From positions 1-36,213 of the forward strand of contig CANRJY010000021.1 of the NCBI GenBank assembly GCA_947631085.1: a DNA stretch of 36,213 bases, written 5' to 3'. This document shows, in pieces, positions 16,606-23,726 of the stretch. The translations under genes and the position numbers were made by a program. Positions within the stretch are counted from its first letter, which is position 1, and each line of letters starts with the position of its first letter. A model generated the notes under the pieces. That model saw nothing but the letters and a program-made list of their open reading frames with translations. It made no database searches and was not told where the DNA came from. This DNA is from an uncultured Clostridia bacterium. Its GTDB lineage: Bacteria > Bacillota > Clostridia > UBA1381.

Positions 16606-17403
16606 TTATTTTTCAAGCGTCTCGTTCATGCTTCCCGTTCTGTAGCCGCCCAAATCGAGCGAAACATATGTAAACCCGAGCGACTTCAGATAGTCGTAAA
16701 CCCTGTCCGACTCTTCAAGCATTTTGGGAAATTCCTCTTTTTTTATTTCTATTCTCGCCATCCTGTCATGCACGCGCACCCGTACCTGTGTAAAGCCCAA
16801 ATCAAGCAAAAGCTGCTCCGCCTTATCCACCATTCCGAGTTTTTCCTCGGTTATGGTTTCCCCGTACACAAACCTCGACGCAAGACAGGCAAACGACGGC
16901 TTATCCCATGTGTCCAAGCCCAAAGCCTTCGACAACTCCCGTATCTCATTTTTACCGAGACCCGCGTATCTTAACGGGCTTTTTATATTCTGCTCGGCGA
17001 CCGCAATAAGTCCCGGACGGTAATCACCGTTATCATCCGTATTGGAGCCCTCGGCAATATTTTCTATTCCCAGCGCCTCAACAGCTTCGCGCATTTTGAT
17101 AAACAGCTCGGTCTTGCACAGATAACAGCGGTTTTTCGGATTGCTTGCAAATCCCTCGATATTAAGTTCTTCCGACTCTACTACTATTTGTTTTATTCCC
17201 TCTTTTTCGCAAAACGCCTTCGCCTCATTTAGCTCCCGCTCGGGAAATGAGCACGAGCGCGCCGTCACCGCTATGCATTTATCGCCCAACACATCATGCG
17301 CAGTTTTTAACAGAAACGTCGAATCCACGCCGCCGGAAAATGCTACCGCGACGGAGCCCAACGATTTAATATATTCTTTAAGCTTTTCATATTTCGTATT
17401 CAT
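16606..17403 (-). CDS. larE: ATP-dependent sulfur transferase LarE
   Basis: LarE is a PP-loop enzyme that adenylates and thiolates a pyridinium dicarboxylate mononucleotide during synthesis of the nickel-pincer cofactor of lactate racemase. Visible features are the PP-loop SGGVDS (23-28), EGSNTDDNGDYRPG (118-131), and Cys173 in PSFACLASRF, the position of the sacrificial cysteine in Lactobacillus LarE. There is also a CxxC pair (Cys93, Cys96 in NRCYLC). Three cysteines at these places are, as I recall, the mark of LarE forms that hold an iron-sulfur cluster and use it catalytically. No larA, larB or larC is in the window. The start has AGAGGTGAT upstream. Confidence 0.9.
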   Translation of the reverse strand: MNTKYEKLKEYIKSLGSVAVAFSGGVDSTFLLKTAHDVLGDKCIAVTARSCSFPERELNEAKAFCEKEGIKQIVVESEELNIEGFASNPKNRCYLCKTELFIKMREAVEALGIENIAEGSNTDDNGDYRPGLIAVAEQNIKSPLRYAGLGKNEIRELSKALGLDTWDKPSFACLASRFVYGETITEEKLGMVDKAEQLLLDLGFTQVRVRVHDRMARIEIKKEEFPKMLEESDRVYDYLKSLGFTYVSLDLGGYRTGSMNETLEK

Positions 17404-17419
17404 AGCATATCACCTCTTG

Positions 17420-18628
17420 TTACTTTTCAAGCCACCGCAGAGCCGAGTAAGCGTATGCCGCCGAGCCGCAGTGCAGGACGGAGTCGTCAAATCTTACCTT
17501 GGGATGATGCTGAGAATAAATATATCCGTCATTCGCGCTTCCGGCAACCAAAAACATACTCACTGTCGGAACCTCGTGGCTTACAAATGCAAAATCCTCG
17601 CTGCCGCCGCCAGGCTTGCCTCCCGATATTACCGAAAGATTCATCGCGCCGCCGCCGAATAATTCTTTCATATATTGCAGTATATCGGCGGAAAGCTCGT
17701 TATCTATCATCATACACGGGCAGAAATCGTAAAATTCCACGTTAACCTCGCACCGCATGGCGGTGCCGACTCCCTTTGCGATTTCCTCCATGCGTTTCTT
17801 TATCAGCTCTCCGACTTTATTATCGGGATCCGTTGTGCGTATCGTTCCCCACATTTCCGCTTTATCCGGAATAACGTTTGAAGCCTGTCCCGCTTCAAAC
17901 CGTCCCGTAGTAAATACGCCGTAATCGTGTCCGTCAATTTCCCTGCTGTTTATTTCCTGGAACGCGAGATGAATATGCGCCGCGGCGGTTATCGGGTCTA
18001 TCGTTTCATGCGGCACCGAACCGTGTCCGCCTTTTCCCTGCACGGTTATATGATACTGCTCGCATGACGCAGCCGAAATTCCGCCTCCCGCGACCATAAC
18101 CGTCCCCGACGGAAGCGGCAGACCGGCGGTCACATGAATCATCACAGCCGCGTCAACATGAGGATTTTCAAGCAGCCCCGACGCAAGCATGTCAGGCGAG
18201 CCTTGGAAAATTTCCTCCGCAGGCTGAAACTCAATCTTGACCGTTCCATTTATCTCTTCCTCATGCGCCTTTAAAATCTTCGCCGCGCCGAGAAGCATAG
18301 CGGTATGCATATCATGTCCGCAGCCGTGCATTCTGCCGTCCGTTTCGCTGCGGTAATCAATGTCGGCTTCCTCATAAATCGGCAGGGCGTCCATATCGGC
18401 GCGCAGCAGGATAGTTTTGCCCGGTCTTTTTCCTCCACAAAGAGCGATAAGTCCCGCTTTTCCCGTTTCCGCAGGAGCATAGCCGAACATTTTCAATTTT
18501 TCTTTCACAAATGCCTTTGTAAATGTCAAATCAAATCCAACCTCGGGATGTCTGTGCAGCTCGCGCCGTATTTCGCAAAGCTCATCCTGAAGAGCCGAAG
18601 CCTCTTTCAATATTTCGTTAATTTCCAT
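17420..18628 (-). CDS. M20 family amidohydrolase (aminoacylase/hippurate hydrolase type)
   Basis: A 402-residue cytosolic metallo-amidohydrolase. Motifs in order are RRELHRHPEVGF (21-32), the metal-binding ADMDALPI, GCGHDMHTAMLLGAA, QPAEEIFQG, and the dimerisation lid region GKGGHGSVPHETIDP. This is the M20D group that hydrolyses N-acyl amino acids and related amides; the substrate is not decided by sequence. It is 17 bases from the ArsC-like gene and 16 bases from larE, so the three are one transcription unit. No functional link with LarE is known to me. Confidence 0.9.
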   Translation of the reverse strand: MEINEILKEASALQDELCEIRRELHRHPEVGFDLTFTKAFVKEKLKMFGYAPAETGKAGLIALCGGKRPGKTILLRADMDALPIYEEADIDYRSETDGRMHGCGHDMHTAMLLGAAKILKAHEEEINGTVKIEFQPAEEIFQGSPDMLASGLLENPHVDAAVMIHVTAGLPLPSGTVMVAGGGISAASCEQYHITVQGKGGHGSVPHETIDPITAAAHIHLAFQEINSREIDGHDYGVFTTGRFEAGQASNVIPDKAEMWGTIRTTDPDNKVGELIKKRMEEIAKGVGTAMRCEVNVEFYDFCPCMMIDNELSADILQYMKELFGGGAMNLSVISGGKPGGGSEDFAFVSHEVPTVSMFLVAGSANDGYIYSQHHPKVRFDDSVLHCGSAAYAYSALRWLEK

Positions 18629-18645
18629 GTCCGTTCCTCCGCGTC

Positions 18646-18996
18646 TTACTTAAGCGCAGTCCATTTGTCCGCGTTAAACCCGACGAGTACCGCATTTTCC
18701 GACACCGCAATCGGACGTTTAACAAGCATTCCGTCCGAGGCGAGCAGCGCGAGCTGCTCCTCCCCGCTCATATCATTCAGCTTGTCCTTTAAATTCATCT
18801 CACGATATAAAATCCCGCTCGTGTTAAAGAACCGGCGCAGCGGCAATCCGCTTGCTTTGTGCCACTTGCTCAGTTCGTCACGGGTGGGATTATTTGTTTT
18901 TATGTCGCGGATCTCATATTTGACGCCGTTTTCGTCAAGCCATGCCTGAGCCTTTTTGCAGGTCGAGCATTTCGGATAGCATATAAATTTTACCAT
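18646..18996 (-). CDS. ArsC/Spx-family thioredoxin-fold protein
   Basis: A 116-residue protein starting at ATG 18996 behind GGAGGAG; an upstream open extension of 30 codons lacks a good site. It has the redox motif CSTC (Cys10, Cys13), the GLPLRRFFNTSG region, and the conserved RPI of the fold (VKRPIAV). It falls in the YffB/Spx/MgsR branch rather than true arsenate reductase, because the arsenate-type HX3CX3R signature is not seen. Function could be a thiol reductase or an RNA polymerase-binding regulator like Spx; sequence alone does not decide. The gap to panD upstream is 89 bases with no convincing terminator. Confidence 0.82.
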   Translation of the reverse strand: MVKFICYPKCSTCKKAQAWLDENGVKYEIRDIKTNNPTRDELSKWHKASGLPLRRFFNTSGILYREMNLKDKLNDMSGEEQLALLASDGMLVKRPIAVSENAVLVGFNADKWTALK

Positions 18997-19085
18997 AGTT
19001 TCTCCTCCTGTATATTTTCCCAATAATATCCGCCAAAAATCATTTAATCGTTTCATACCGCGCCGATTTGCGGGATATCTCGGCA

Positions 19086-19469
19086 TTATTCCGTTGTTCC
19101 GTGCTTCTCATATTCCGTTACGCGTTTGATTTTGTTGTTTTCGTCCACGAACACGACCGTCGGTCTGTGCTGCGCCGCTTCTTCGGGAGTAAGCGAACAG
19201 TATGCCATGATTATGACCTTATCGCCGGCGTTCACCAGCCTTGCCGCCGCGCCGTTCAGGCATATTATTCCCGAATTTTTCTCGCCCGCTATAACGTACG
19301 TTTCAAGGCGTGAACCGTTATTTATGTCAACCACCTGCACCTGCTGGTACTCTATTATTCCCGCGGCTTCCATCAGCGCCGCGTCTATGGTTATGCTGCC
19401 GACATAGTCAAGCTCCGCCTGCGTTACGACGGCGCGGTGTATTTTTCCCTTGAGCATTGTAATTTCCAC
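19086..19469 (-). CDS. panD: Aspartate 1-decarboxylase
   Basis: PanD makes beta-alanine from L-aspartate for pantothenate. The proenzyme self-cleaves between Gly24 and Ser25 (YVGSITID), leaving a pyruvoyl group on the new N-terminus; that site is intact, as is GKIHRA near the start. I use the GTG at 19469 because GAGG lies eight bases upstream and because it gives the same N-terminal length (127 residues) as Bacillus and E. coli PanD. ATG 19457 is the alternative. It lies 10 bases after panC in a panB-panC-panD operon. Confidence 0.95.
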   Translation of the reverse strand: MEITMLKGKIHRAVVTQAELDYVGSITIDAALMEAAGIIEYQQVQVVDINNGSRLETYVIAGEKNSGIICLNGAAARLVNAGDKVIIMAYCSLTPEEAAQHRPTVVFVDENNKIKRVTEYEKHGTTE

Positions 19470-19479
19470 GCTTCATACC

Positions 19480-20319
19480 TCATTCCATGATAAAGTTGTC
19501 TATCAGACGCGTTTTCCCGATATAGACCGCGATCGCGCATAAAAACGGCTTTTTCGTCTTAACGAGAGGGCTCAGATCCTCCAAATCCACCAGCTCGGCA
19601 TAATCTATTTTCGCGAGCGGCTCTTTGTTTATTTCTGTTTTTATCACGTCAAGCACAGCCGCCACGCTCTCCTCGCCGCCCTCGATGAGCTTTTTGCCTT
19701 TTTCAAGCGAACGCGATAAGCACAGCGCCGCCTCGCGCTCGGCGTTATTGAGATAGGTGTTGCGCGAGCTTTTCGCCAGTCCGTCGCTCTCGCGCACGAT
19801 CGGGCAGCCCACGATTTCTATGTCGAAGTTCAAATCCTTGACCATCTTTTTTATTACGCAAAGCTGCTGCGCGTCCTTCTGTCCGAAGTACGCTCTGTCG
19901 GGGGTTACGATATTGAACAGCTTGCTCACTACGGTGCATACGCCCGAAAAATGCGTCGGACGCGTTTTTCCGCAAAGTACCTCGGTGATTTTCGTCATGT
20001 TTACACTTGTGAGAGCGTTATCGTACATTTCCTCCGGCTCGGGATGGAATATCAGCGACGCTCCCGCGTCCTCGCAAAGTCTTGCGTCGGCTTCTATATC
20101 GCGCGGGTATGTTTCGTAATCCTCGTTCGGAGCGAACTGCGTGGGATTTACGAAATCGCTTACCACAACGCGGTCGTTTTCCGCGACGGCGCGCACGATA
20201 AGGCTTTTATGCCCCTCGTGAAGATATCCCATCGTCGGGACAAGTCCTACTGTCAAGCCCTGCTTTTTCCAGTCCTTTACTATTTTCCTTACTTCGCTTA
20301 TCTGCTTTACAACCTGCAT
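19480..20319 (-). CDS. panC: Pantothenate synthetase (pantoate-beta-alanine ligase)
   Basis: PanC joins pantoate and beta-alanine using ATP through a pantoyl-adenylate. The 279-residue protein shows the nucleotidyltransferase motif TMGYLHEGHKSL (29-40, with HEGH), SDFVNPTQFAPNEDYETYPR, FSGVCTVVSKLFN, FGQKDAQQ and the ATP-loop RESDGLAKSSRN. ATG 20319 directly abuts the panB stop codon, with GGAGG inside the end of panB, so translation is probably coupled. Confidence 0.97.
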   Translation of the reverse strand: MQVVKQISEVRKIVKDWKKQGLTVGLVPTMGYLHEGHKSLIVRAVAENDRVVVSDFVNPTQFAPNEDYETYPRDIEADARLCEDAGASLIFHPEPEEMYDNALTSVNMTKITEVLCGKTRPTHFSGVCTVVSKLFNIVTPDRAYFGQKDAQQLCVIKKMVKDLNFDIEIVGCPIVRESDGLAKSSRNTYLNNAEREAALCLSRSLEKGKKLIEGGEESVAAVLDVIKTEINKEPLAKIDYAELVDLEDLSPLVKTKKPFLCAIAVYIGKTRLIDNFIME

Positions 20320-21156
20320 TTATTTATCCTCCCGTATAGCCTTTATAACATCGCCGCTTATCGCATAGGTATGCTCCTTCGCGGGGAAAGAACCGTTTTT
20401 GACCTCGTTTATATATTCTTTAAATCCCGTTTTCATCACGTCGCCGACATTCGCGAAACGTTTTACGAACTTCGGCACAAAATCGGAGTACATTCCGAGC
20501 ATGTCCTGATAAACGAGGACCTGTCCGTCACAGCCCGCTCCCGCGCCTATGCCTATCGTCGGTATTGTCAGAATTTCCGATATATACGCCGCCAAATCGG
20601 CGGGAACACATTCGAGCACGACCGCGAAAGCGCCGGCTTCCTCAACCGCTTTTGCGTCGGCGACGATCTGCCGCGCGGCTTCCTCGGACTTTCCCTGTAC
20701 CTTGAAGCCGCCAAAAACATTGACCGACTGCGGCGTCATTCCGATGTGCGCCACAACGGGTATCGACGCATCAACGATAGCGCGGATATGCGGCGCGAAT
20801 TTAACTCCGCCCTCCAGCTTGACCGCGTCAGCCGAGCCCTCCTTGACGAGCCTGCCCGCGTTTACAACCGCGTCGTAAACTGAGGTCTGATATGACATAA
20901 ACGGCATATCCGTCACCACCAATGCGTTTTCCGCGCCGCGCGCGACGGCGGCGGAGTGATGGATCATATCCTCCATTGTGACCTTCAGCGTGTTTTCATA
21001 TCCCATTATAACATTTCCGAGCGAATCTCCGACGAGTATAGAATCAACTCCCGCCTCATCCTCAAGCCGCGCGGTGGAATAGTCGTAAGCCGTCAGCATG
21101 GTTATTTTTTCGCCCGATTTTTTCGCTTCTTTAAAAAAAGCAGTTGTTTTTTTCAT
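20320..21156 (-). CDS. panB: 3-methyl-2-oxobutanoate hydroxymethyltransferase
   Basis: PanB adds a hydroxymethyl group from methylenetetrahydrofolate to ketoisovalerate, the first committed step to pantothenate. The 278-residue TIM-barrel protein has [57 protein letters not shown] and the [21 protein letters not shown] substrate loop. It is first in the panBCD operon and is preceded by a leader of about 200 nt. The ribosome site (AAAGGCGGG) is modest. Confidence 0.97.
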   Translation of the reverse strand: MKKTTAFFKEAKKSGEKITMLTAYDYSTARLEDEAGVDSILVGDSLGNVIMGYENTLKVTMEDMIHHSAAVARGAENALVVTDMPFMSYQTSVYDAVVNAGRLVKEGSADAVKLEGGVKFAPHIRAIVDASIPVVAHIGMTPQSVNVFGGFKVQGKSEEAARQIVADAKAVEEAGAFAVVLECVPADLAAYISEILTIPTIGIGAGAGCDGQVLVYQDMLGMYSDFVPKFVKRFANVGDVMKTGFKEYINEVKNGSFPAKEHTYAISGDVIKAIREDK

Positions 21157-21366
21157 TTCCGTCCCGCCTTTCCCTGTTAAGCGCGCATAAACGCCGTCCT
21201 TTCGGCGCTGCCGCTTAAATTGTCTTTACCAAAAAGGGATAATACGCGCGCCGTATCCTGAATCGGATACAGACGCAGACGGACAAAGATACCTATCGGG
21301 TATCCGTACTGAAAAAAATAACTGTTTGTAAATCAGGTGCAATTTTCAGAGAAATACTGCCCGTCG
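21157..21366 (-). promoter_or_regulatory. Structured 5' leader of the panBCD operon
   Basis: About 210 nt separate the panB promoter from its ATG, with no ORF I can support. The leader holds three small hairpins: GATACC/GGTATC (21288-21293 with 21299-21304), GTATCC/GGATAC (21253-21258 with 21265-21270) and CGCCG/CGGCG (21192-21196 with 21203-21207). The arms of the first two can also pair with each other, so alternative folds exist. A conserved pan RNA motif is described upstream of panB operons in some Bacillota. Position fits, but I cannot confirm the consensus here. Confidence 0.45.
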
Positions 21367-21371
21367 GATAG

Positions 21372-21400
21372 ATTATACCACATACGGGTTCGGATTGCAA
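21372..21400 (-). promoter_or_regulatory. Promoter of the panBCD operon
   Basis: On the minus strand there is TTGCAA (21395-21400), 17 bases, then a perfect TATAAT (21372-21377). It diverges from the promoter of the small peptide gene about 60 bases away. Confidence 0.72.
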
Positions 21401-21458
21401 CGATAAATTTAATTTATTACATATTATTAACAATTAAGAAACAAAATAAGCAATTTGC

Positions 21459-21487
21459 TTGTCAAATCACTAAACATATGATATTAT
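21459..21487 (+). promoter_or_regulatory. Extended -10 promoter of the 21-residue peptide gene
   Basis: TTGTCA (21459-21464), 17 bases, then TATTAT (21482-21487), preceded by TGA, which gives an extended -10. The -35 box touches a short palindrome, AAGCAA-T-TTGCTT (21448-21460), which could be an operator. The start should lie near 21494, just before a small hairpin GGTC-AAT-GACC (21495-21505). Confidence 0.7.
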
Positions 21488-21519
21488 TAAGATTGGTCAA
21501 TGACCCGTATAAAGAAGCC

Positions 21520-21711
21520 GGACGGCGGGCGGTCGTTTCGGAAAGGAGTCCGTTATGAGCGAAATAACGTTGGATTTAATCCTGATTTTGCTTATATTAT
21601 GGATAACAAGAAGAAAGTAGCCGCCCTGTAGCCTAGGGCGGCTGCTTGGTAGAATGTTCTTTCTACACATTCAGTTAATCCTACTATAAGAAACGACACG
21701 TTTCGCCGTCC
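21520..21711 (+). repeat. Long-range inverted repeats enclosing the peptide ORF
   Basis: GGACGGCG (21520-21527) is fully complementary to CGCCGTCC (21704-21711). TCGTTTC (21533-21539) is complementary to GAAACGA (21690-21696). In the plus-strand RNA these would clamp the 5' and 3' parts together around the ORF. The 3' arm GAAACG can instead pair locally with CGTTTC (21699-21704), giving two exclusive folds. Confidence 0.65.
21555..21620 (+). CDS. Small hydrophobic peptide, candidate type I toxin
   Basis: A 21-residue ORF with ATG 21555 placed six bases after AAGGAG (21543-21548). The peptide starts MSEITLDL, has an unbroken Ile/Leu core, and ends WITRRK before TAG, so it is a single short membrane-spanning segment with an acidic N-side and a basic C-terminus. 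A plus-strand promoter lies 67 bases upstream. The Shine-Dalgarno bases sit in the loop of a CGGA/TCCG hairpin (21539-21552). A convergent, perfect-consensus promoter would produce an antisense RNA over its 3' UTR. Size, hydropathy and arrangement resemble type I toxins (Ibs, TxpA, BsrG, Fst groups), but the sequence is not one I recognise. It could also be a regulatory membrane peptide. Confidence 0.68.
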   Translation: MSEITLDLILILLILWITRRK

Positions 21712-21719
21712 CAATCTTT
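21607..21719 (-). ncRNA. Candidate antisense antitoxin RNA
   Basis: From the minus promoter at 21726-21754, transcription would begin near 21719. The RNA would contain three stem-loops in a row: GAAACG-TGT-CGTTTC (21704-21690), GTAGAA-6 nt-TTCTAC (21666-21649) and a 9-bp GC-rich stem AGCCGCCCT/AGGGCGGCT (21643-21619). The last is followed by the T-rich run ACTTTCTTCTTGTT, a plausible terminator. The predicted length is about 110 nt. It has no ORF with a ribosome site. It is complementary to the 3' UTR of the peptide gene, from the stop codon onward. Confidence 0.62.
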
Positions 21720-21725
21720 ATATGT

Positions 21726-21754
21726 ATTATATCATAATCACGCAAATTTGTCAA
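21726..21754 (-). promoter_or_regulatory. Perfect consensus promoter of the antisense RNA
   Basis: On the minus strand there is TTGACA (21749-21754), 17 bases, then TATAAT (21726-21731). All 12 positions match consensus. No protein gene lies within 340 bases downstream on this strand before the panB promoter, so its product is most simply an antisense RNA to the peptide gene. Confidence 0.82.
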
Positions 21755-21775
21755 CACCCACACGGTGTTATTTTT
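21753..21775 (+). terminator. Likely terminator of the small peptide mRNA
   Basis: AACACC (21753-21758), a five-base loop, GGTGTT (21764-21769), then ATTTTT. The stem is short, so strength is uncertain. It overlaps the -35 box of the antisense promoter and reaches the stop codon of the convergent gene. Confidence 0.5.
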
Positions 21776-22271
21776 ATCCTATAATATTCTTGATAATTCC
21801 GAATGACAAAAGCGACATTACAAGACCCGCGATAAGCACTCCGAGGAATACGAACAGCAGGCTTTTTTTCGTTTTCATTCCGAGCAGAACCGCAATAAGG
21901 CTGCCCGTCCACGCGCCGGTTCCCGGGAGCGGAATCGCGACGAACAGGAGAAGCCCGAAATATCCGTATTTTTCAATCTGATCGGATTTGCTCATAGCCT
22001 TCGCTTCGAGCTTTTCCGGTATTTTCTTAAGCCGCGTCGTTTTCAGCCACGCGAAAATTTTTTTAATGAACAGGAATATAAACGGTATCGGCAGCATATT
22101 GCCGAGTACCGCCGCGATATATGTCGGCAAAAACTCCATACGCATAAAGCCCGCCGCAAGTATGCTTCCTCTAAGCTCCAGAAGCGGGACCATCGACACA
22201 AGAAAAACTATAAATTCCTTTGAAATTTTGCCCGAAAGAGCGGACACTATAGAATGTACAACCGATTCCAT
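21774..22271 (-). CDS. Small multidrug export protein (Sm_multidrug_ex/COG2426 family)
   Basis: A 165-residue membrane protein with four to five helices. Characteristic stretches are SMVPLLELRGSILAAG near residue 26, VLGNMLPIPFIFLF near 55, and KYGYFGLLLFVAIPLPGTGAWTG near 101, the PGTGAWTG loop being the family signature. The multidrug label is inherited; transport activity is poorly documented. It follows the lipid kinase gene after 15 bases and shares its promoter. Confidence 0.85.
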   Translation of the reverse strand: MESVVHSIVSALSGKISKEFIVFLVSMVPLLELRGSILAAGFMRMEFLPTYIAAVLGNMLPIPFIFLFIKKIFAWLKTTRLKKIPEKLEAKAMSKSDQIEKYGYFGLLLFVAIPLPGTGAWTGSLIAVLLGMKTKKSLLFVFLGVLIAGLVMSLLSFGIIKNIIG

Positions 22272-22286
22272 ATATAAACCTCCGAA

Positions 22287-23177
22287 TTACACAATAAATT
22301 TTACCGCTTTGTCAAGCACGCGTATATCCGCCTTTTTGCACGCGCCGCCGAACTCGCCGTCGAGCGTCCATTTAACATCATCGTCAAACTCAAAGCTCGC
22401 CTCGCTCGCGCGGATCACGGTATAGCCTTCCGCGTCCTTTTTACCCTGCGCGAGATTAAAAAGCACGGACTGGAGCTGTAAAATATTCGCGGGCATTTTT
22501 ATAAGCCCGACCTCGAACAGTCCGTCGTCGAGAGTCGAGTCCGCGAATATGGACAAATCCCTCATTCCGGCGACCGAAATGCTGTTAAGCGCTATGCCGA
22601 GCGCGAAATCATCCTCTATTACCTCACCGCCGACCGTCACTCTTACATGATAGGTCGTAAGCAACGGGAGCCGCTTCATGCCCTCGAGCCAATACGCGAT
22701 CTGACCGAAAAAGTTTTTCGATTCCTGCGACGTGTCGTAAGGAACGTCGGTAAACGCGCCGAATGCGGCGACATAGTTGAACGGCGTGCCGTTAAACTCG
22801 CATATGTCGCACTCAAACGGAGAACCCGTTACCGCCGTTTCGGCGGCTTCAAGCATATCCTTTGAAATATTCAGGCTCGCCGCGAAATCATTCATTGTTC
22901 CCGACGGGATATAGCCTATCGGAATACGCTCGTTTTCGGGATATTCCATAATTCCGCGCACAGCCTCATCCAGGGTGCCGTCGCCGCCGGATACCACGAG
23001 CAAATCAAAATTACCTGCGTGCTCCTTTATAAAATTATACGCGTCAAGCGGCGCCTGCGTGGGATATACGGTAGCGCAGTAGCCCGCTTTCGTAAACGTG
23101 TCGAGTATATCAAGCATATGATTTTTTATCTGCGCCTTGCCCGAGCGCGGGTTCAGCACAAAAAGCAGCTTTTTCAT
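22287..23177 (-). CDS. YegS/BmrU-family lipid kinase (diacylglycerol kinase catalytic domain)
   Basis: A 296-residue cytosolic kinase, started at ATG 23177 (MKKLLFVLNPRSGK) behind AGGGGAG rather than at the upstream open extension. It has NPRSGK at the N-terminus, the catalytic VVSGGDGTLDEA near residue 64 and IPSGTMNDFA near 95, both hallmarks of the DAGK_cat fold, then the beta-rich C-terminal domain ending with DGE near residue 278. It phosphorylates a lipid such as diacylglycerol or undecaprenol; which one is not clear. DgkB is the nearest characterised Gram-positive relative in concept. Confidence 0.9.
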   Translation of the reverse strand: MKKLLFVLNPRSGKAQIKNHMLDILDTFTKAGYCATVYPTQAPLDAYNFIKEHAGNFDLLVVSGGDGTLDEAVRGIMEYPENERIPIGYIPSGTMNDFAASLNISKDMLEAAETAVTGSPFECDICEFNGTPFNYVAAFGAFTDVPYDTSQESKNFFGQIAYWLEGMKRLPLLTTYHVRVTVGGEVIEDDFALGIALNSISVAGMRDLSIFADSTLDDGLFEVGLIKMPANILQLQSVLFNLAQGKKDAEGYTVIRASEASFEFDDDVKWTLDGEFGGACKKADIRVLDKAVKFIV

Positions 23178-23215
23178 ATATAATCTCCCCTGCCGCGCGT
23201 TTAATAACATAACAT

Positions 23216-23244
23216 ATTTTATAGTATATACGCGATTTTGTCAA
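23216..23244 (-). promoter_or_regulatory. Promoter of the lipid kinase operon
   Basis: On the minus strand there is TTGACA (23239-23244), 17 bases, then TAAAAT (23216-23221). It is about 40 bases upstream of the kinase ATG. Confidence 0.8.
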
Positions 23245-23264
23245 GAAATTTCTTTCCGCATAAG

Positions 23265-23295
23265 AAAATCCCGAAGAACTCGCTTCGGGATTTTT
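23265..23295 (-). terminator. Terminator of the shape/division operon after mgsA
   Basis: ATCCCGAAG (23268-23276), a six-base loop, then CTTCGGGAT (23283-23291). On the minus strand it is followed by TTTTCTTA; T residues also flank the other side. Confidence 0.88.
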
Positions 23296-23298
23296 AAT

Positions 23299-23703
23299 TC
23301 ACTTTTTCGGATTTACAATATCGCGCCAATCAAGATCTCCTCTTTCAAGACCGTGTATCAAAACCTCCGCCGTCGCAGAGTTGGTCGCTATCGGTATATT
23401 ATGCATATCGCATAATCTCAGCAGCGAGAACACGTCGGGCTCATACGATTCGGCCGCCAGCGGGTCGCGGAAGAATAATACGAGATCTATCTCATTATAA
23501 GCTATTCGCGCGCCTATCTGCTGGTCCCCGCCCTGAGGTCCCGAAAGGAACCTGTATACATTAAGACCTGTGTTTTCTATTACCAGCTTGCCGGTAGTTC
23601 CGGTAGCATACAGCGTGTGTTTTGAAAGAACGCCCTTATAGGCGATGCAAAACTGCACCATAAGCTCTTTCTTTTTGTCGTGTGCAATAAGTGCGATGTT
23701 CAC
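23299..23703 (-). CDS. mgsA: Methylglyoxal synthase
   Basis: MgsA converts dihydroxyacetone phosphate to methylglyoxal and phosphate, a glycolytic bypass under phosphate limitation. The 134-residue protein has LIAHD with His8, the GTTGKL loop (35-40), catalytic Asp60 in [12 protein letters not shown], and FFRDPL. The start is GTG 23703 behind GAAAGGAAGG; the further upstream TTG overlaps the minD stop. It closes the shape/division operon, a placement also known in other Clostridia. Confidence 0.95.
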   Translation of the reverse strand: MNIALIAHDKKKELMVQFCIAYKGVLSKHTLYATGTTGKLVIENTGLNVYRFLSGPQGGDQQIGARIAYNEIDLVLFFRDPLAAESYEPDVFSLLRLCDMHNIPIATNSATAEVLIHGLERGDLDWRDIVNPKK

Positions 23704-23726
23704 ATTTTTACCTTCCTTTCTTAGCG

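Noticed and set aside
19951..20883. Plus-strand open frame of 310 codons across panC and panB
   Set aside because: It runs antisense over two unmistakable biosynthetic genes and has no family features.
21619..21643. GC-rich hairpin after the peptide stop codon read as the terminator of the peptide mRNA
   Set aside because: On the plus strand it is followed by GCTTGGTAG with no T-run; on the minus strand it is followed by a T-rich run, so it fits the antisense RNA instead.
21652..21672. Alternative pairing GAATGT with ACATTC in the antisense region
   Set aside because: It competes with the better GTAGAA/TTCTAC stem and adds no separate feature.
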